Shown: piece after piece, positions 1 to 8,315 of the stretch
Position numbering within the stretch: the stretch's first letter is position 1
Layout: each line of letters begins with the position of its first letter
Assembly: GCF_008710035.1 (NCBI RefSeq)
Contig: NZ_VYKI01000003.1
Location: forward strand, 128,387-192,386
Direction of reading: 5' to 3'
Origin: Stenotrophomonas cyclobalanopsidis
Lineage (GTDB): Bacteria; Pseudomonadota; Gammaproteobacteria; Xanthomonadales; Xanthomonadaceae
DNA: 64,000 nucleotides
Notes under the pieces: model-generated
Seen by the model: the letters and a program-made list of their open reading frames with translations, nothing else
Databases searched by the model: none
Told to the model about the DNA's origin: nothing
Position numbers and translations under genes: made by a program

Positions 1-84
1 CCCCCCCACCCCGCTGTTGGCTGGTGCCTCCACACTTTTATCCCAACCCCCCCCCCCCCCCCCCCCCTCGACTCTACGCAACCG
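1..84. repeat. C-rich stretch with 21-nt poly-C tract
   Basis: The first 84 bases hold no gene. A run of seven C opens the window, and an uninterrupted run of 21 C lies at 47-67, about 18 bp beyond the stop codon of the leftward flavoprotein gene. The tract is poly-G on that gene's coding strand. Such a homopolymer is prone to slippage and also to assembly error, so its exact length is uncertain. Confidence 0.8.
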
Positions 85-1707
85 TTATCGCGATTTGCTC
101 GCGCGCAGCGCCTGGATGCGCGGCGGCGGCTGGAACGAATCGCTGCGGGCTTCTGCCCAGAACGCGTGGAACACTGCGTGGTCCGGCACCTTGTGCAGCA
201 GCTCGCCAGGCTCAAGGTAGCGGTACAGCGAGGCCAGCGAACGGATCTCGACCGGCGACACGCGACGCAGGATGTGCTCGGGCCCCAGCTCAGCCGGGTC
301 ATTGAGACCGGCCGCGCACAACAGCTCCTTCAGCGCATGCAGGGTGTGCTCGTGGTAGCTGTGCACGCGCGTGGCCTTGTCCGGTGCATCCAGATGCTTC
401 CAGCGCGCCGGATTCTGGGTGGCGATGCCGGTCGGGCACTTGTCGGTATGGCAGCTCAGCGACTGGATGCAGCCGAGCGCGAACATGAAACCGCGGCCGG
501 CATTGCACCAGTCCGCGCCGAGCGCGATGGTGCGGGCGATCTCGAAGGCACTGGTGATCTTGCCGGCCGCACCGATACGGATGCGCTCGCGCAGGTCCAG
601 GCCGACCAGGGTGTTGTGCACCAGCAGCAGTGCCTCGTGCATCGGCACGCCCACATGGTCGACAAACTCGGCCGGCGCCGCACCGGTGCCACCTTCTGCA
701 CCATCGACCACGATGAAATCGGGCAGCAGGCCGGTTTCCTGCATGGCCTTGGCAATGCCGAACCATTCCCACGGGTGGCCAATGGCCAGCTTGAAGCCCA
801 CCGGCTTGCCACCGGACAGCTCACGCAGGCGGGCCACGAACTGCAGCAGTTCCACCGGCGTGGAGAACGCCGAATGGCGCGACGGTGACACGCAGTCCAC
901 GCCCATCGGCACGCCACGGGTGGCGGAGATCTCGGCAGTCACCTTCGGCGCCGGCAGCACGCCACCGTGGCCCGGCTTGGCACCCTGGGACAGCTTGATC
1001 TCGATCATCTTGACCTGATCGTGGGTGGCATTGGCGATGAAACGCTCCTCGCTGAAACCGCCCTTCTCGTCGCGGCAGCCGAAGTAGCCCGAGCCGATTT
1101 CCCAGACCAGGTCGCCGCCCATCTCGCGGTGATACGGCGAAATCGAGCCCTCGCCGGTGTCGTGGTAGAAACCGCCGCGACGCGCGCCGTCGTTCAGTGC
1201 GCGGATCGCGTTGGCCGACAGCGAGCCGAAGCTCATCGCCGAGATGTTGAACACGCTGGCCGAATAGGGCTTGGCACAGGCGGGACCGATCAGCACGCGG
1301 AAATCATGCGCGGCGATGGTGGTCGGTGCCAGCGAGTGGTTGATCCACTCGTAGTCCACCGCGTAGGTGCTGCGCAGGGTACCGAAGGGCACCGTGTCCA
1401 TCTCGTTCTTGGCGCGCTGGTAGATCAGCGCACGCTGCTGACGCGAGAACGGCACGTCCTCCAGGTCGCTCTGCACGAAGTACTGGCGGATTTCCGGGCC
1501 GATCGATTCCAGGCCGTAGCGGAAGTGCGCCATCACCGGATAGTTGCGGCGCAGGGTGCTGCGCTTCTGCAGCAGGTCCCAGGTGCCCAGCGCCACCATC
1601 GCGGCGGTCAGGCCTACGCCCCAGTACCAGGCCGGCCAGATCGTGGCCAGCCACAGGCACAGGGGAAACAGCAGGATGGCGAGCAGGTAGACGATGTACC
1701 GGTGCAT
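85..1707 (-). CDS. FMN-binding glutamate synthase family protein
   Basis: A 540-residue protein. It has a hydrophobic N-terminal segment (about residues 5-45, two membrane spans) followed by a glutamate synthase FMN-type (TIM-barrel) domain. Visible motifs are MSFGSLSANAIRALNDGA, KPGHGGVLPAPKV, EGGTGAAPAEF and a C-x5-C-x4-C cluster (CIQSLSCHTDKCPTG) of the type that binds a 3Fe-4S centre in ferredoxin-dependent GltS. Unlike GltB it has no N-terminal amidotransferase domain, so ammonia from glutamine is unlikely to be its nitrogen source; the true substrate is unknown. The ATG at 1707 is chosen because GAGGA lies 6 nt upstream; a TTG at 1725 would add six residues. Confidence 0.88.
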   Translation of the reverse strand: MHRYIVYLLAILLFPLCLWLATIWPAWYWGVGLTAAMVALGTWDLLQKRSTLRRNYPVMAHFRYGLESIGPEIRQYFVQSDLEDVPFSRQQRALIYQRAKNEMDTVPFGTLRSTYAVDYEWINHSLAPTTIAAHDFRVLIGPACAKPYSASVFNISAMSFGSLSANAIRALNDGARRGGFYHDTGEGSISPYHREMGGDLVWEIGSGYFGCRDEKGGFSEERFIANATHDQVKMIEIKLSQGAKPGHGGVLPAPKVTAEISATRGVPMGVDCVSPSRHSAFSTPVELLQFVARLRELSGGKPVGFKLAIGHPWEWFGIAKAMQETGLLPDFIVVDGAEGGTGAAPAEFVDHVGVPMHEALLLVHNTLVGLDLRERIRIGAAGKITSAFEIARTIALGADWCNAGRGFMFALGCIQSLSCHTDKCPTGIATQNPARWKHLDAPDKATRVHSYHEHTLHALKELLCAAGLNDPAELGPEHILRRVSPVEIRSLASLYRYLEPGELLHKVPDHAVFHAFWAEARSDSFQPPPRIQALRASKSR

Positions 1708-1750
1708 GGCGTTCCTCGGTTGCAACCGCCACAGTCTACCGTGCGGGTGT

Positions 1751-3037
1751 CTACAGGCGGTCGTCGACCACGCTGCGCGGCCAGGCCGACTTCACGTCGT
1801 AGACCAGCCCGTCCGGCGCCAGCAGGGCACGGATGCGGTCTTCATCCAGCGCCCTGAAGCTGGCATGAGCCACCGCCAGCACCACCGCGTCGTACTGCCC
1901 GGCCTGCGGCTCGGCCACCCAGTGCACGTTGGCGTCAGCGAGGGCCGCCGGCCCCACCCACGGGTCGCTCACCTGCACCTGTGCGCCGGCCGACTGCAGG
2001 CGCTGGGCCAGTTCCAGCGCACGGCTGTTGCGCAGGTCGGGGCAGTCTTCCTTGAAGGTCACGCCCAGCACCAGGATGCGCGACTGCGCTGCCGCACGAC
2101 CGCGCTCGGCCAGCATCGCCAACACGCGGGTGGCGACGTGTTCGCCGACACGGTTGTTGACCTGCCGCGCGGTGTGGATCAGATCCGGGTGGAAGCCCAC
2201 GCTCTCGGATTTATGCAGCAGGTAGTACGGGTCCACGCCGATGCAGTGGCCGCCGACCAGGCCGGGGCGGAACGGCAGGAAGTTCCACTTGCTGCCAGCA
2301 GCGTCCAGCACGTCCTGGGTGTCGATGCCAAGGCGATCGAAGATCAGCGCCAGCTCGTTGACCAGGGCGATGTTGACGTCACGCTGGATGTTCTCCACCA
2401 CCTTGGCCGCTTCGGCCACGCGCATCGACGGCGCCGGGAAGGTGCCGGCGGCGATGATGCGCTGGTAGAGGCCATCGACCACCGCGGCCACCGCCGGGGT
2501 CGAACCCGAGGTGATCTTGCGGATGTCAGCCAGGCGCCGCTGGCGATCACCGGGGCTGACCCGTTCCGGGCTGTAACCGCAGTAGAAATCTTCGTTGAAG
2601 CGCAGCCCCGAGCCCTCTTCCAGCAGCGGCACGCACACTTCCTCGGTGGTGCCGGGGTAGACGGTGGATTCGTAGATGACCAGGTCACCGGCGCGCAGGT
2701 GGCCGGCCACCCGCCGCGTGGCCGAGCGCAGCGGCTCCAGGTCCGGCTGCTCGTAGGCATCGATCGGCGTCGGCACGGTGACGATGTAGACGTTGCAGGC
2801 ATCCAGCTGCGCGGGGTCGCTGCTGTAGCGCAGCTGCGTGGCCTCGGCCAGCTCCTCCGGCTCCATCTCCAGGGTGTGGTCCTGGCCACTGCCCAGTTCG
2901 GCGATGCGCGCCGCGTCGATGTCGTAGCCAAGCGTGGGGATGTGCCGGCCGAAGGCTACCGCCAGCGGCAGGCCCACATAGCCCAGCCCGATCACGGCCG
3001 GCAGCGGCCGCTGTGCAGCACCGATGGGTGCGCTCAT
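1751..3037 (-). CDS. UDP-N-acetylhexosamine 6-dehydrogenase (TviB/WbpO-like)
   Basis: A 428-residue nucleotide-sugar dehydrogenase, which oxidises C6 of a UDP-sugar to the uronic acid with two NAD+. It shows the N-terminal NAD-binding motif VIGLGYVGLP (near residue 14) and the three-domain UDPG/MGDP dehydrogenase layout. The catalytic cysteine is Cys265 in GGHCIGVDPYYL. The sequence resembles the TviB/WbpO group acting on UDP-GlcNAc/GalNAc more than UDP-glucose dehydrogenase, pointing to O-antigen or capsule precursor synthesis; that substrate is inferred. It stands alone, without other polysaccharide genes nearby. The ATG at 3037 has GAGG 8 nt upstream; an in-frame start at 3109 would add 24 residues unlike the family. 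Confidence 0.88.
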   Translation of the reverse strand: MSAPIGAAQRPLPAVIGLGYVGLPLAVAFGRHIPTLGYDIDAARIAELGSGQDHTLEMEPEELAEATQLRYSSDPAQLDACNVYIVTVPTPIDAYEQPDLEPLRSATRRVAGHLRAGDLVIYESTVYPGTTEEVCVPLLEEGSGLRFNEDFYCGYSPERVSPGDRQRRLADIRKITSGSTPAVAAVVDGLYQRIIAAGTFPAPSMRVAEAAKVVENIQRDVNIALVNELALIFDRLGIDTQDVLDAAGSKWNFLPFRPGLVGGHCIGVDPYYLLHKSESVGFHPDLIHTARQVNNRVGEHVATRVLAMLAERGRAAAQSRILVLGVTFKEDCPDLRNSRALELAQRLQSAGAQVQVSDPWVGPAALADANVHWVAEPQAGQYDAVVLAVAHASFRALDEDRIRALLAPDGLVYDVKSAWPRSVVDDRL

Positions 3038-3145
3038 GCGCGATGCCTCGCTGGCAGCGACAGGGTCTGGGTCATCCGGATTTCCGAAGGCAGGCAAGCA
3101 GGCCGCCAAGGTTAACCGCTCCGGCGGCGGCGGGCCACGCCCCGC

Positions 3146-3592
3146 TCAGGAGCCCAGGCTGACGGCAGCCGGCTCCAGTTCGCCGTGGCCGCCGGTCCAG
3201 GCCTGCAGCAGCAGCGCGAAACCGTGGCTGCACGATGCCGGCGCGTTGTCGAAGCCCTGCCAGGGCGCGGTCACGATGCTGTCCAGGGTGGCCACATCGA
3301 TCATGCGGTTGGCCATGGTCCAACGTGGGAACCAGCGCGACTGCAGGGCGCCCGCAGCGAGCTCGCCGACGCTGCCGTGACGGCGCGCATTGAGGATGCG
3401 CGAGTGCACCGATGCCACGCCATCGCGCGGCCCTTCGATGTACTGCAGGAAGCGGGTGCCGTCGAACATCAGCACACCGGTGACACCGGCGATGCGGTTG
3501 AAGGTGGTCGCGTCGGCCAGCAGCGCATCGAGATCGGACACGTCCAGCCCTTCCCTGGCCGTGCTGACGTAGGCAAACGCACGCAGCGCCAT
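3146..3592 (-). CDS. BLUF-domain blue-light sensor (stand-alone)
   Basis: A 148-residue short BLUF protein that should bind FAD and sense blue light. The flavin-pocket residues are all present: Tyr8 (FAYVSTA), Asn32 (TTFNRIAGVTGVL) and Gln50 (FLQYIEG), the same numbering as the classic short BLUF proteins. About 50 residues follow the BLUF fold, with no recognised output domain, so it probably signals through a partner protein. The ATG at 3592 follows GGTGGAG; the longer reading frame to 3640 adds a non-family N-terminus. Neighbours do not suggest a target. Confidence 0.9.
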   Translation of the reverse strand: MALRAFAYVSTAREGLDVSDLDALLADATTFNRIAGVTGVLMFDGTRFLQYIEGPRDGVASVHSRILNARRHGSVGELAAGALQSRWFPRWTMANRMIDVATLDSIVTAPWQGFDNAPASCSHGFALLLQAWTGGHGELEPAAVSLGS

Positions 3593-3658
3593 CTCCACCC
3601 TTCCCCTTCCCCTGATAAAGGGAAATATGACAGGAAGCACGGGGACTTCAAGCGCCGG

Positions 3659-4687
3659 CTATTCCGGCGGCGCCTCGATCACGTAGCCGCGCTGGGTCAG
3701 TTCTTCCAGGTAGCCTTCGCCCAGCAGCTGGCTGACCGGCACCGTTGCAAACGTGCCTGCATGTTTGGCCAGCGCGGCATCGGCCGCCTGCAGCCACCGC
3801 GCGCGTACCTGCTGCGGCAGGTTGCTCCAGCCACGGCGGCGCACGAACTCCGAGTCCTGAAGCATTTCTCGGCAGCTCTGCGCCATCGTCGAGGAAGACA
3901 GGCGCTTCAACGCGGCGACATCACCCAACGCCCAGGCATTGGCGCGCTCGCGCAGCACCGGCGCCTGGAACTCCACCGTATCCAGCGTACGTTCGAAGCA
4001 CGCGCGGTCATCCACTTCCGAGGCCTGCAGCTCCTTCAGCGCGCCACGGATGTCATCGATCTTCAGCTTCACCTGCACGTCTTCCGCTTGCAGATCGTGG
4101 GCCTTGTAGGCGCGCTTGAGCGTGTCCTTGACCTGCTTGCTGTCGCGCAGGCCATTGCGCTTGAGGAAGGCCTGATACAGCCGGCCGGAGGCCACCAGCG
4201 GGCGATCCTTCTCCACGCCGCGATCATTGCCGAGGTAGGTCTGTTTCAGGCCCAGCCAGCGCGCATAGGTCGGCGCGGGCAGCAGCTGGTCCAGCGTGCG
4301 CCCCTGCGGATCACGCGCGGTCTTCTTCGCCAGCGGCAACAGGGTCAGGCCCTTGAAGAAGCCGATCTTGGCGTCCATTCCGAAGCCCGGGTCGCCCAGC
4401 ACATGATCAACACCGGCGATGGTGCGCTCGACTTCATCCGACCGCCATTCCACACGCGCCGGCAGCGGCGATACCGTACCGAGGATCCACAGCACATGGC
4501 CCTGCGGGCCGGTCACTTTCCACAGGCCCGGGCCGGGCTGTTCACCGGTGACCTGCACGGTGTCCAGGTCGACCACCGCGTCCGGCCCGGCGGGCGGTGG
4601 TGCCGGCTTTGCCGACACGACCCCTGCCGCCAGCCACACGGCCAGCACCAGCCCACACTGCATCCACTGCCTGCCACGTCCGTGCAT
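3659..4687 (-). CDS. TraB/GumN family exported protein
   Basis: A 342-residue protein. A signal peptide is visible (MHGRGRQWMQ, then a hydrophobic core ending near AAGVVSAKP), so it is probably periplasmic. The mature part carries the TraB/GumN-family opening GLWKVTGPQGHVLWILGTVSPLP. Family members are predicted Tiki-like metalloproteases, but only this N-terminal signature is clear here, and activity is uncertain. GumN itself belongs to the Xanthomonas xanthan cluster; no such cluster is present. It reads leftward, away from the tRNA-Leu gene. Confidence 0.75.
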   Translation of the reverse strand: MHGRGRQWMQCGLVLAVWLAAGVVSAKPAPPPAGPDAVVDLDTVQVTGEQPGPGLWKVTGPQGHVLWILGTVSPLPARVEWRSDEVERTIAGVDHVLGDPGFGMDAKIGFFKGLTLLPLAKKTARDPQGRTLDQLLPAPTYARWLGLKQTYLGNDRGVEKDRPLVASGRLYQAFLKRNGLRDSKQVKDTLKRAYKAHDLQAEDVQVKLKIDDIRGALKELQASEVDDRACFERTLDTVEFQAPVLRERANAWALGDVAALKRLSSSTMAQSCREMLQDSEFVRRRGWSNLPQQVRARWLQAADAALAKHAGTFATVPVSQLLGEGYLEELTQRGYVIEAPPE

Positions 4688-4802
4688 GTCGCCATTTCCG
4701 GGAGAGTGGGCGGACTGTAACCAGCGCCGCAGCCAGCTGCGTAAAGGTGGCGTTATCCCCCGGCTCGGGCAGCGATTCCGTTACAATCGGCGCGCGCTGC
4801 AG

Positions 4803-4889
4803 GCCCGGATGGCGAAACTGGTAGACGCATCAGACTTAAAATCTGCCGGGGGCAACCCCATGCCGGTTCGATTCCGGCTCCGGGCACCA
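4803..4889 (+). tRNA. tRNA-Leu (TAA anticodon)
   Basis: An 87-nt class II tRNA. The acceptor arms GCCCGGA and TCCGGGC pair, the anticodon loop ACTTAAAAT gives anticodon TAA, a long variable arm is present, the T-loop is GGTTCGATTCC, and CCA is encoded at 4887-4889. It is the only rightward tRNA in the window. In E. coli a leucine tRNA follows pgsA-glyW-cysT; here the Leu and Cys genes lie on opposite sides of the prophage and on opposite strands. Confidence 0.97.
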
Positions 4890-4904
4890 TGCGCGCAACA
4901 CGCC

Positions 4905-6314
4905 TCAGATCGCCCGCGAATACCGCGGCTGTTCCTGCGCAACGCGCAGATACGGATCGAAGCACATCGCCAGCAGCCGCAGCAGCGGCCGCCCCGGCTC
5001 ACTGGTGCGCACCACCCCATCGCGGTACTCGGCCAGGCCATCGCGCTGCAGCCGCTGCACGGCCTGCAGATCCTGCGCGAAGTACTCCTCGAAGCGCACG
5101 CCATGGCGCTGGGCCAATGCATGCCCATCCGCCTCGCCCTGGCACATCAGCTGCTGGATCAGCTCGGCGCGCAGCTGGTCGTCCTCGCTGAGCGCGACGC
5201 CGCGCCATACCGGCAGCTGGCCCTGGTCCACCGCCGCCTCCCATGACGGCAGATCGCGCGGGTTCTGGCTGTAGGTCGCCCCCACGTGGCTGATGGCACT
5301 CACCCCCAGGCCCAGCAGATCGGTATCGGCGTGGGTCGTGTAACCCATGAAATTGCGGTGCAGCTGGCCGGCACGCTGCGCGCGCGACAGATCCTCCTCG
5401 GGCAGCGCGAAGTGGTCCATGCCGATGTACTGGTAGCCCGCCGCGGAAAGACGTTCGACTGCCAGCCCGAGCAGGGCCAGCTTGTCTTCCGGTGAAGGCA
5501 GCCGGCTCTCGTCGATCTGCCGCTGTGCGCGGAACAGGTGCGGCAGATGCGCGTAGCCATACACCGCCAGGCGATCCGGGCGCAGTGCCAGCACCTGCTC
5601 CAGGGTGCGCCCGAAGCCTTCCAGGCTCTGCCCGGGAAGGCCGTAGATCAGGTCGACGTTGACCGAGCGCATGCCGCTGTCACGGCAGGCGCGCAGGATG
5701 TCCAGCGTCTGCCGCACGCCCTGCACGCGGTTGATCGATTCCTGCACGTGCGGGTCGAAATCCTGCACGCCGAGGCTGGCGCGGTTGAAGCCGAGGCGCG
5801 CCAGCATCGCCACGTCACCGGCATCGATGAAACGCGGGTCCAGTTCGATGGAGAAATCGCGCTGGGACGAGTCACTGAAATCGAAACGCCGACGCAGCCC
5901 TTCCACCAGCGTGGTCATGGCGTCGGCATCAAGGAAATTGGGCGTGCCGCCACCCAGGTGCAGCTGGATCACTTCGCGTCCGTCATCGAACTGCGGTGCC
6001 AGCAGGTCGGCCTCGGCCAGCACCCTCGCCACGTAGCTGTGGCCACGGCCGCGATCGCGGGTGATCACCCGGTTGCAGCCGCAGTAAAAGCAGGGGCTGG
6101 AGCAGAACGGCACGTGCACGTACAGCGACAGCGCGCGCGCCGTCCGGTTGCTGTCGGCGATCGCTTGGCGCAGGGCCGGCGCATCGAAGCCATCGTGGAA
6201 ATGCGGCGCGGTCGGATAGGAGGTGTAGCGCGGCCCCGGCCGGTCATGCCGGCGCAGCAGATCAGGGTCGAAAGTCCATGCCAGGCCACCAGCGGCGGGA
6301 GAGAACGTATCCAT
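4905..6314 (-). CDS. hemN: Oxygen-independent coproporphyrinogen III oxidase
   Basis: A 469-residue radical SAM enzyme. It decarboxylates coproporphyrinogen III to protoporphyrinogen IX in anaerobic haem synthesis, in the cytoplasm. The CxxxCxxC cluster is in HVPFCSSPCFYCGCN, and the HemN-specific opening DLLRRHDRPGPRYTSYPTAPHF precedes it. Length fits HemN rather than the shorter HemW. The ATG at 6314 is chosen because the family starts a few residues before the RHDRPGPRYTSYP region; its ribosome site is weak. A TTG at 6362 would be the longer alternative, but it overlaps an Anr/FNR-type box. That box, centred about 41 bp upstream of the ATG, suggests induction at low oxygen. Confidence 0.94.
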   Translation of the reverse strand: MDTFSPAAGGLAWTFDPDLLRRHDRPGPRYTSYPTAPHFHDGFDAPALRQAIADSNRTARALSLYVHVPFCSSPCFYCGCNRVITRDRGRGHSYVARVLAEADLLAPQFDDGREVIQLHLGGGTPNFLDADAMTTLVEGLRRRFDFSDSSQRDFSIELDPRFIDAGDVAMLARLGFNRASLGVQDFDPHVQESINRVQGVRQTLDILRACRDSGMRSVNVDLIYGLPGQSLEGFGRTLEQVLALRPDRLAVYGYAHLPHLFRAQRQIDESRLPSPEDKLALLGLAVERLSAAGYQYIGMDHFALPEEDLSRAQRAGQLHRNFMGYTTHADTDLLGLGVSAISHVGATYSQNPRDLPSWEAAVDQGQLPVWRGVALSEDDQLRAELIQQLMCQGEADGHALAQRHGVRFEEYFAQDLQAVQRLQRDGLAEYRDGVVRTSEPGRPLLRLLAMCFDPYLRVAQEQPRYSRAI

Positions 6315-6348
6315 GGCGCCAGCATCGCGCCGGCGCGGCGCCCCCGCC

Positions 6349-6362
6349 TTGACCTCGATCAA
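6349..6362. promoter_or_regulatory. Anr/FNR-type box upstream of hemN
   Basis: TTGACCTCGATCAA matches the FNR/Anr consensus TTGAT-N4-ATCAA at nine of ten defined bases. It lies between hemN and the end of the truncated hemoglobin gene, where it could activate hemN under oxygen limitation. Confidence 0.7.
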
Positions 6363-6799
6363 TCCTGGCCGCGGATGCCCAGCACCGGCAGGCCCACCTG
6401 CGGCCAGCGCAGCATCTGGTAGCGGCGCCAGAAGGTCTCGGCGATGCGCTTGGCCACGTCGTCGGCCAGCGCCTGCATCGCTGGGTTACCGCACTCGGCG
6501 GTGGTCCTGTGGAACAGCACCAGCCAGCGGTCGAACAGATCCTTGTCCAGGTCGATGGCCATGTGCTTGGACATCGGCGAACCATTGAAGCGGCGGGTAC
6601 CGCGCAGCATGGCCGACCAGAAATCGACCAGCTGAGCCAGGTGCGAGGGCCAGTCATGGACATGCCCGTTGAACACCGGCCCCAGCCGCTCCTCCTCGCG
6701 CACCCGCGCATAGAAATCATGGACCAGGCGGGTCACTTCCTCTTCGCTGCACAGTGCCAGCGAGGCGACGGGAAGTTCGGTCGGGGATGGTGCGTTCAT
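6359..6799 (-). CDS. Group III truncated hemoglobin
   Basis: A 146-residue small globin of the trHbP (group III) class, thought to bind O2 or NO and to protect or feed respiration at low oxygen. Family features seen: VHDFYARVREEERLGPVFN at the B helix with its tyrosine, RFNGSPMSKHMAIDL with the probable proximal histidine, and FDRWLVLFHRT with the conserved tryptophan. The ATG at 6799 is the family start; the open frame extends to 6937 without similarity. It lies directly upstream of hemN on the same strand and is divergent from the membrane protein/CcoG pair, with a perfect Anr/FNR-type box between. Confidence 0.88.
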   Translation of the reverse strand: MNAPSPTELPVASLALCSEEEVTRLVHDFYARVREEERLGPVFNGHVHDWPSHLAQLVDFWSAMLRGTRRFNGSPMSKHMAIDLDKDLFDRWLVLFHRTTAECGNPAMQALADDVAKRIAETFWRRYQMLRWPQVGLPVLGIRGQD

Positions 6800-6850
6800 C
6801 AGGTCGTCCAGTACGGATCGGCAGTGTGCCGAAGGCGGCGGCTGCCGCTG

Positions 6851-6864
6851 TTGATCCAGATCAA
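6851..6864. promoter_or_regulatory. Perfect Anr/FNR-type box in divergent promoter
   Basis: TTGATCCAGATCAA is a perfect FNR/Anr palindrome, 52 bp before the hemoglobin start and about 116 bp before the rightward membrane protein start. One site could control both directions, linking globin, hemN and the CcoG pair to oxygen limitation. Confidence 0.82.
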
Positions 6865-6980
6865 TGTCGGCGCGGACCGGCCCGCCTAGGCTGACACGCT
6901 TGCAGGACGCATGCCCTGCGGATGCTGCGCCGACCACCGCGAAGTATACGCGCCGCCCTCTTCCTCAGACCTGGGACAGC

Positions 6981-7268
6981 ATGAACACATCGTCTTCCGG
7001 CCGCCGCCAGCGGCTGATCCAGCATTGGGGCGCGGTCCTCTGGCCCAGTTTCATTGCCGCCGGCCTGGCCAGCGTGGTGTTCTTCGCCTTCGTCGATCCC
7101 CTGCGGCTGCAGGCGATCAGTTTCCCGGGCAGCACGATCAGCCGTGAACTGGGCTACACCGCGGGTTTCTTCATGTTCTGGGCGGTCACTGCGCTGTCCA
7201 GTGCAGTGACCGGCTACCTGCTGCGCCCGATCGGCGATGGCGACGACAATGAGCTGCCACTGGGATGA
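6981..7268 (+). CDS. Small two-helix membrane protein
   Basis: A 95-residue protein with two predicted membrane spans, WPSFIAAGLASVVFFAFV and a second around GYTAGFFMFWAVTALSSAV. No family recognised. Its stop codon overlaps the start of the ccoG-like gene (ATGA), so the two are translationally coupled. Together with the Anr-type box upstream this suggests an inner-membrane role tied to cytochrome oxidase assembly or electron transfer under low oxygen. Confidence 0.75.
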   Translation: MNTSSSGRRQRLIQHWGAVLWPSFIAAGLASVVFFAFVDPLRLQAISFPGSTISRELGYTAGFFMFWAVTALSSAVTGYLLRPIGDGDDNELPLG

Positions 7269-8314
7269 GCTGCGCCGCACCCTCCCTGCCGCGCCCCTGG
7301 CGCTGGCGTGGCGCCCTCAGTGCCACGCTGCTGGCGCTGTTCTACGTGCTGCCCTGGCTGCGCTGGGATGGACGCCAGGCGCTGCTGCTCGACCTCGTCT
7401 CACGCCGCTTCGATCTGTTCGGCTGGACGCTGTGGCCGGATGACATCGGCATGCTGCTGGGCCTGCTCGCGGTGCTCGCCGTCGGCCTGGCCCTGCTGAC
7501 CCACCTGGCCGGCCGGGTCTGGTGCGGCCACGCCTGCCCGCAGACCCTGTGGATGCGCGCCTTCGACGGCATCGCCCACGTGCTGGCACAAGGGCTGCCC
7601 CCGCGCGCGGCCACGGTCGCTACCCGACTGTGCTGGGTGCTGCTCTCGCTGTGGACCGGCATCACCTTCGTCGGCCTGTTCAGCCCCATCCACGGCCTGG
7701 TCGGCCTGCCCGCCGCAAGCGGCTGGAGCGGATGGAAAGTGTTCTGGGTGCTGTTCTATGCCGGGGCCACCTACGGCAATGCCGGCTTCCTGCGCGAGCA
7801 GGTGTGCCATTCGCTATGCCCGTTCGCGCGCCTGCAGCCGCTGCTGACCGATCCGCACACCCCGCGCATGCTCTACGACGCACGGCGCGGCGAACCCCGT
7901 GGCGCCCGCCCCGCCGCACTGGGCGGCGTGCAATCGCGCGGCCGTGGCCTGCTCGACCCGGTCACCGCGCAGGACTACGTGTTCCGTGCCGCCCATCCGC
8001 TGCTGGCGGGGCCGATGCCCACCTTCAGTGCGGACCGGCTGGGGGACTGCACCGACTGCGCGGCCTGCGTGGCGGCCTGCCCGATGCAGCTGGACATCCG
8101 CCACGGGCCCCAGGCCGATTGCCTGGCCTGCGGTGCCTGCCTGGAAGCGTGCGCGCAGCAGCAGCACCGCGCCGGCTTCGGCGCGGGACTGGTGCGCTAC
8201 TGCAGCCCGCAGGTGATGGCCGGGCAGGCACCGCGCTGGTGGCGCACACGCACCACCGTACTGGCATCCCTGCTGGCGGCCCTGCTGGCGTGCGGCGCCT
8301 GGCGCCTGTGCTGA
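7265..8314 (+). CDS. CcoG/FixG/RdxA-like Fe-S membrane protein (short form)
   Basis: A 349-residue polytopic inner-membrane protein with two ferredoxin-type 4Fe-4S motifs near the C-terminus (CTDCAACVAACPM and CLACGACLEACAQ). Further cysteine motifs sit in GRVWCGHACPQTLWM and EQVCHSLCPFARLQ, all typical of CcoG, which handles copper delivery to cbb3 oxidase. CcoG is usually near 470-500 residues with a C-terminal Ig-like domain; here the protein ends about 50 residues after the second ferredoxin motif with one more membrane helix, so that domain is missing. No cco genes are adjacent, so it may be a specialised paralogue. Coupled to the upstream gene. Confidence 0.82.
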   Translation: MSCAAPSLPRPWRWRGALSATLLALFYVLPWLRWDGRQALLLDLVSRRFDLFGWTLWPDDIGMLLGLLAVLAVGLALLTHLAGRVWCGHACPQTLWMRAFDGIAHVLAQGLPPRAATVATRLCWVLLSLWTGITFVGLFSPIHGLVGLPAASGWSGWKVFWVLFYAGATYGNAGFLREQVCHSLCPFARLQPLLTDPHTPRMLYDARRGEPRGARPAALGGVQSRGRGLLDPVTAQDYVFRAAHPLLAGPMPTFSADRLGDCTDCAACVAACPMQLDIRHGPQADCLACGACLEACAQQQHRAGFGAGLVRYCSPQVMAGQAPRWWRTRTTVLASLLAALLACGAWRLC

Positions 8315-8315
8315 T

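Noticed and set aside
17..305. Short frames across the poly-C tract
   Set aside because: Proline-run translations from homopolymer DNA, antisense to the flavoprotein gene.
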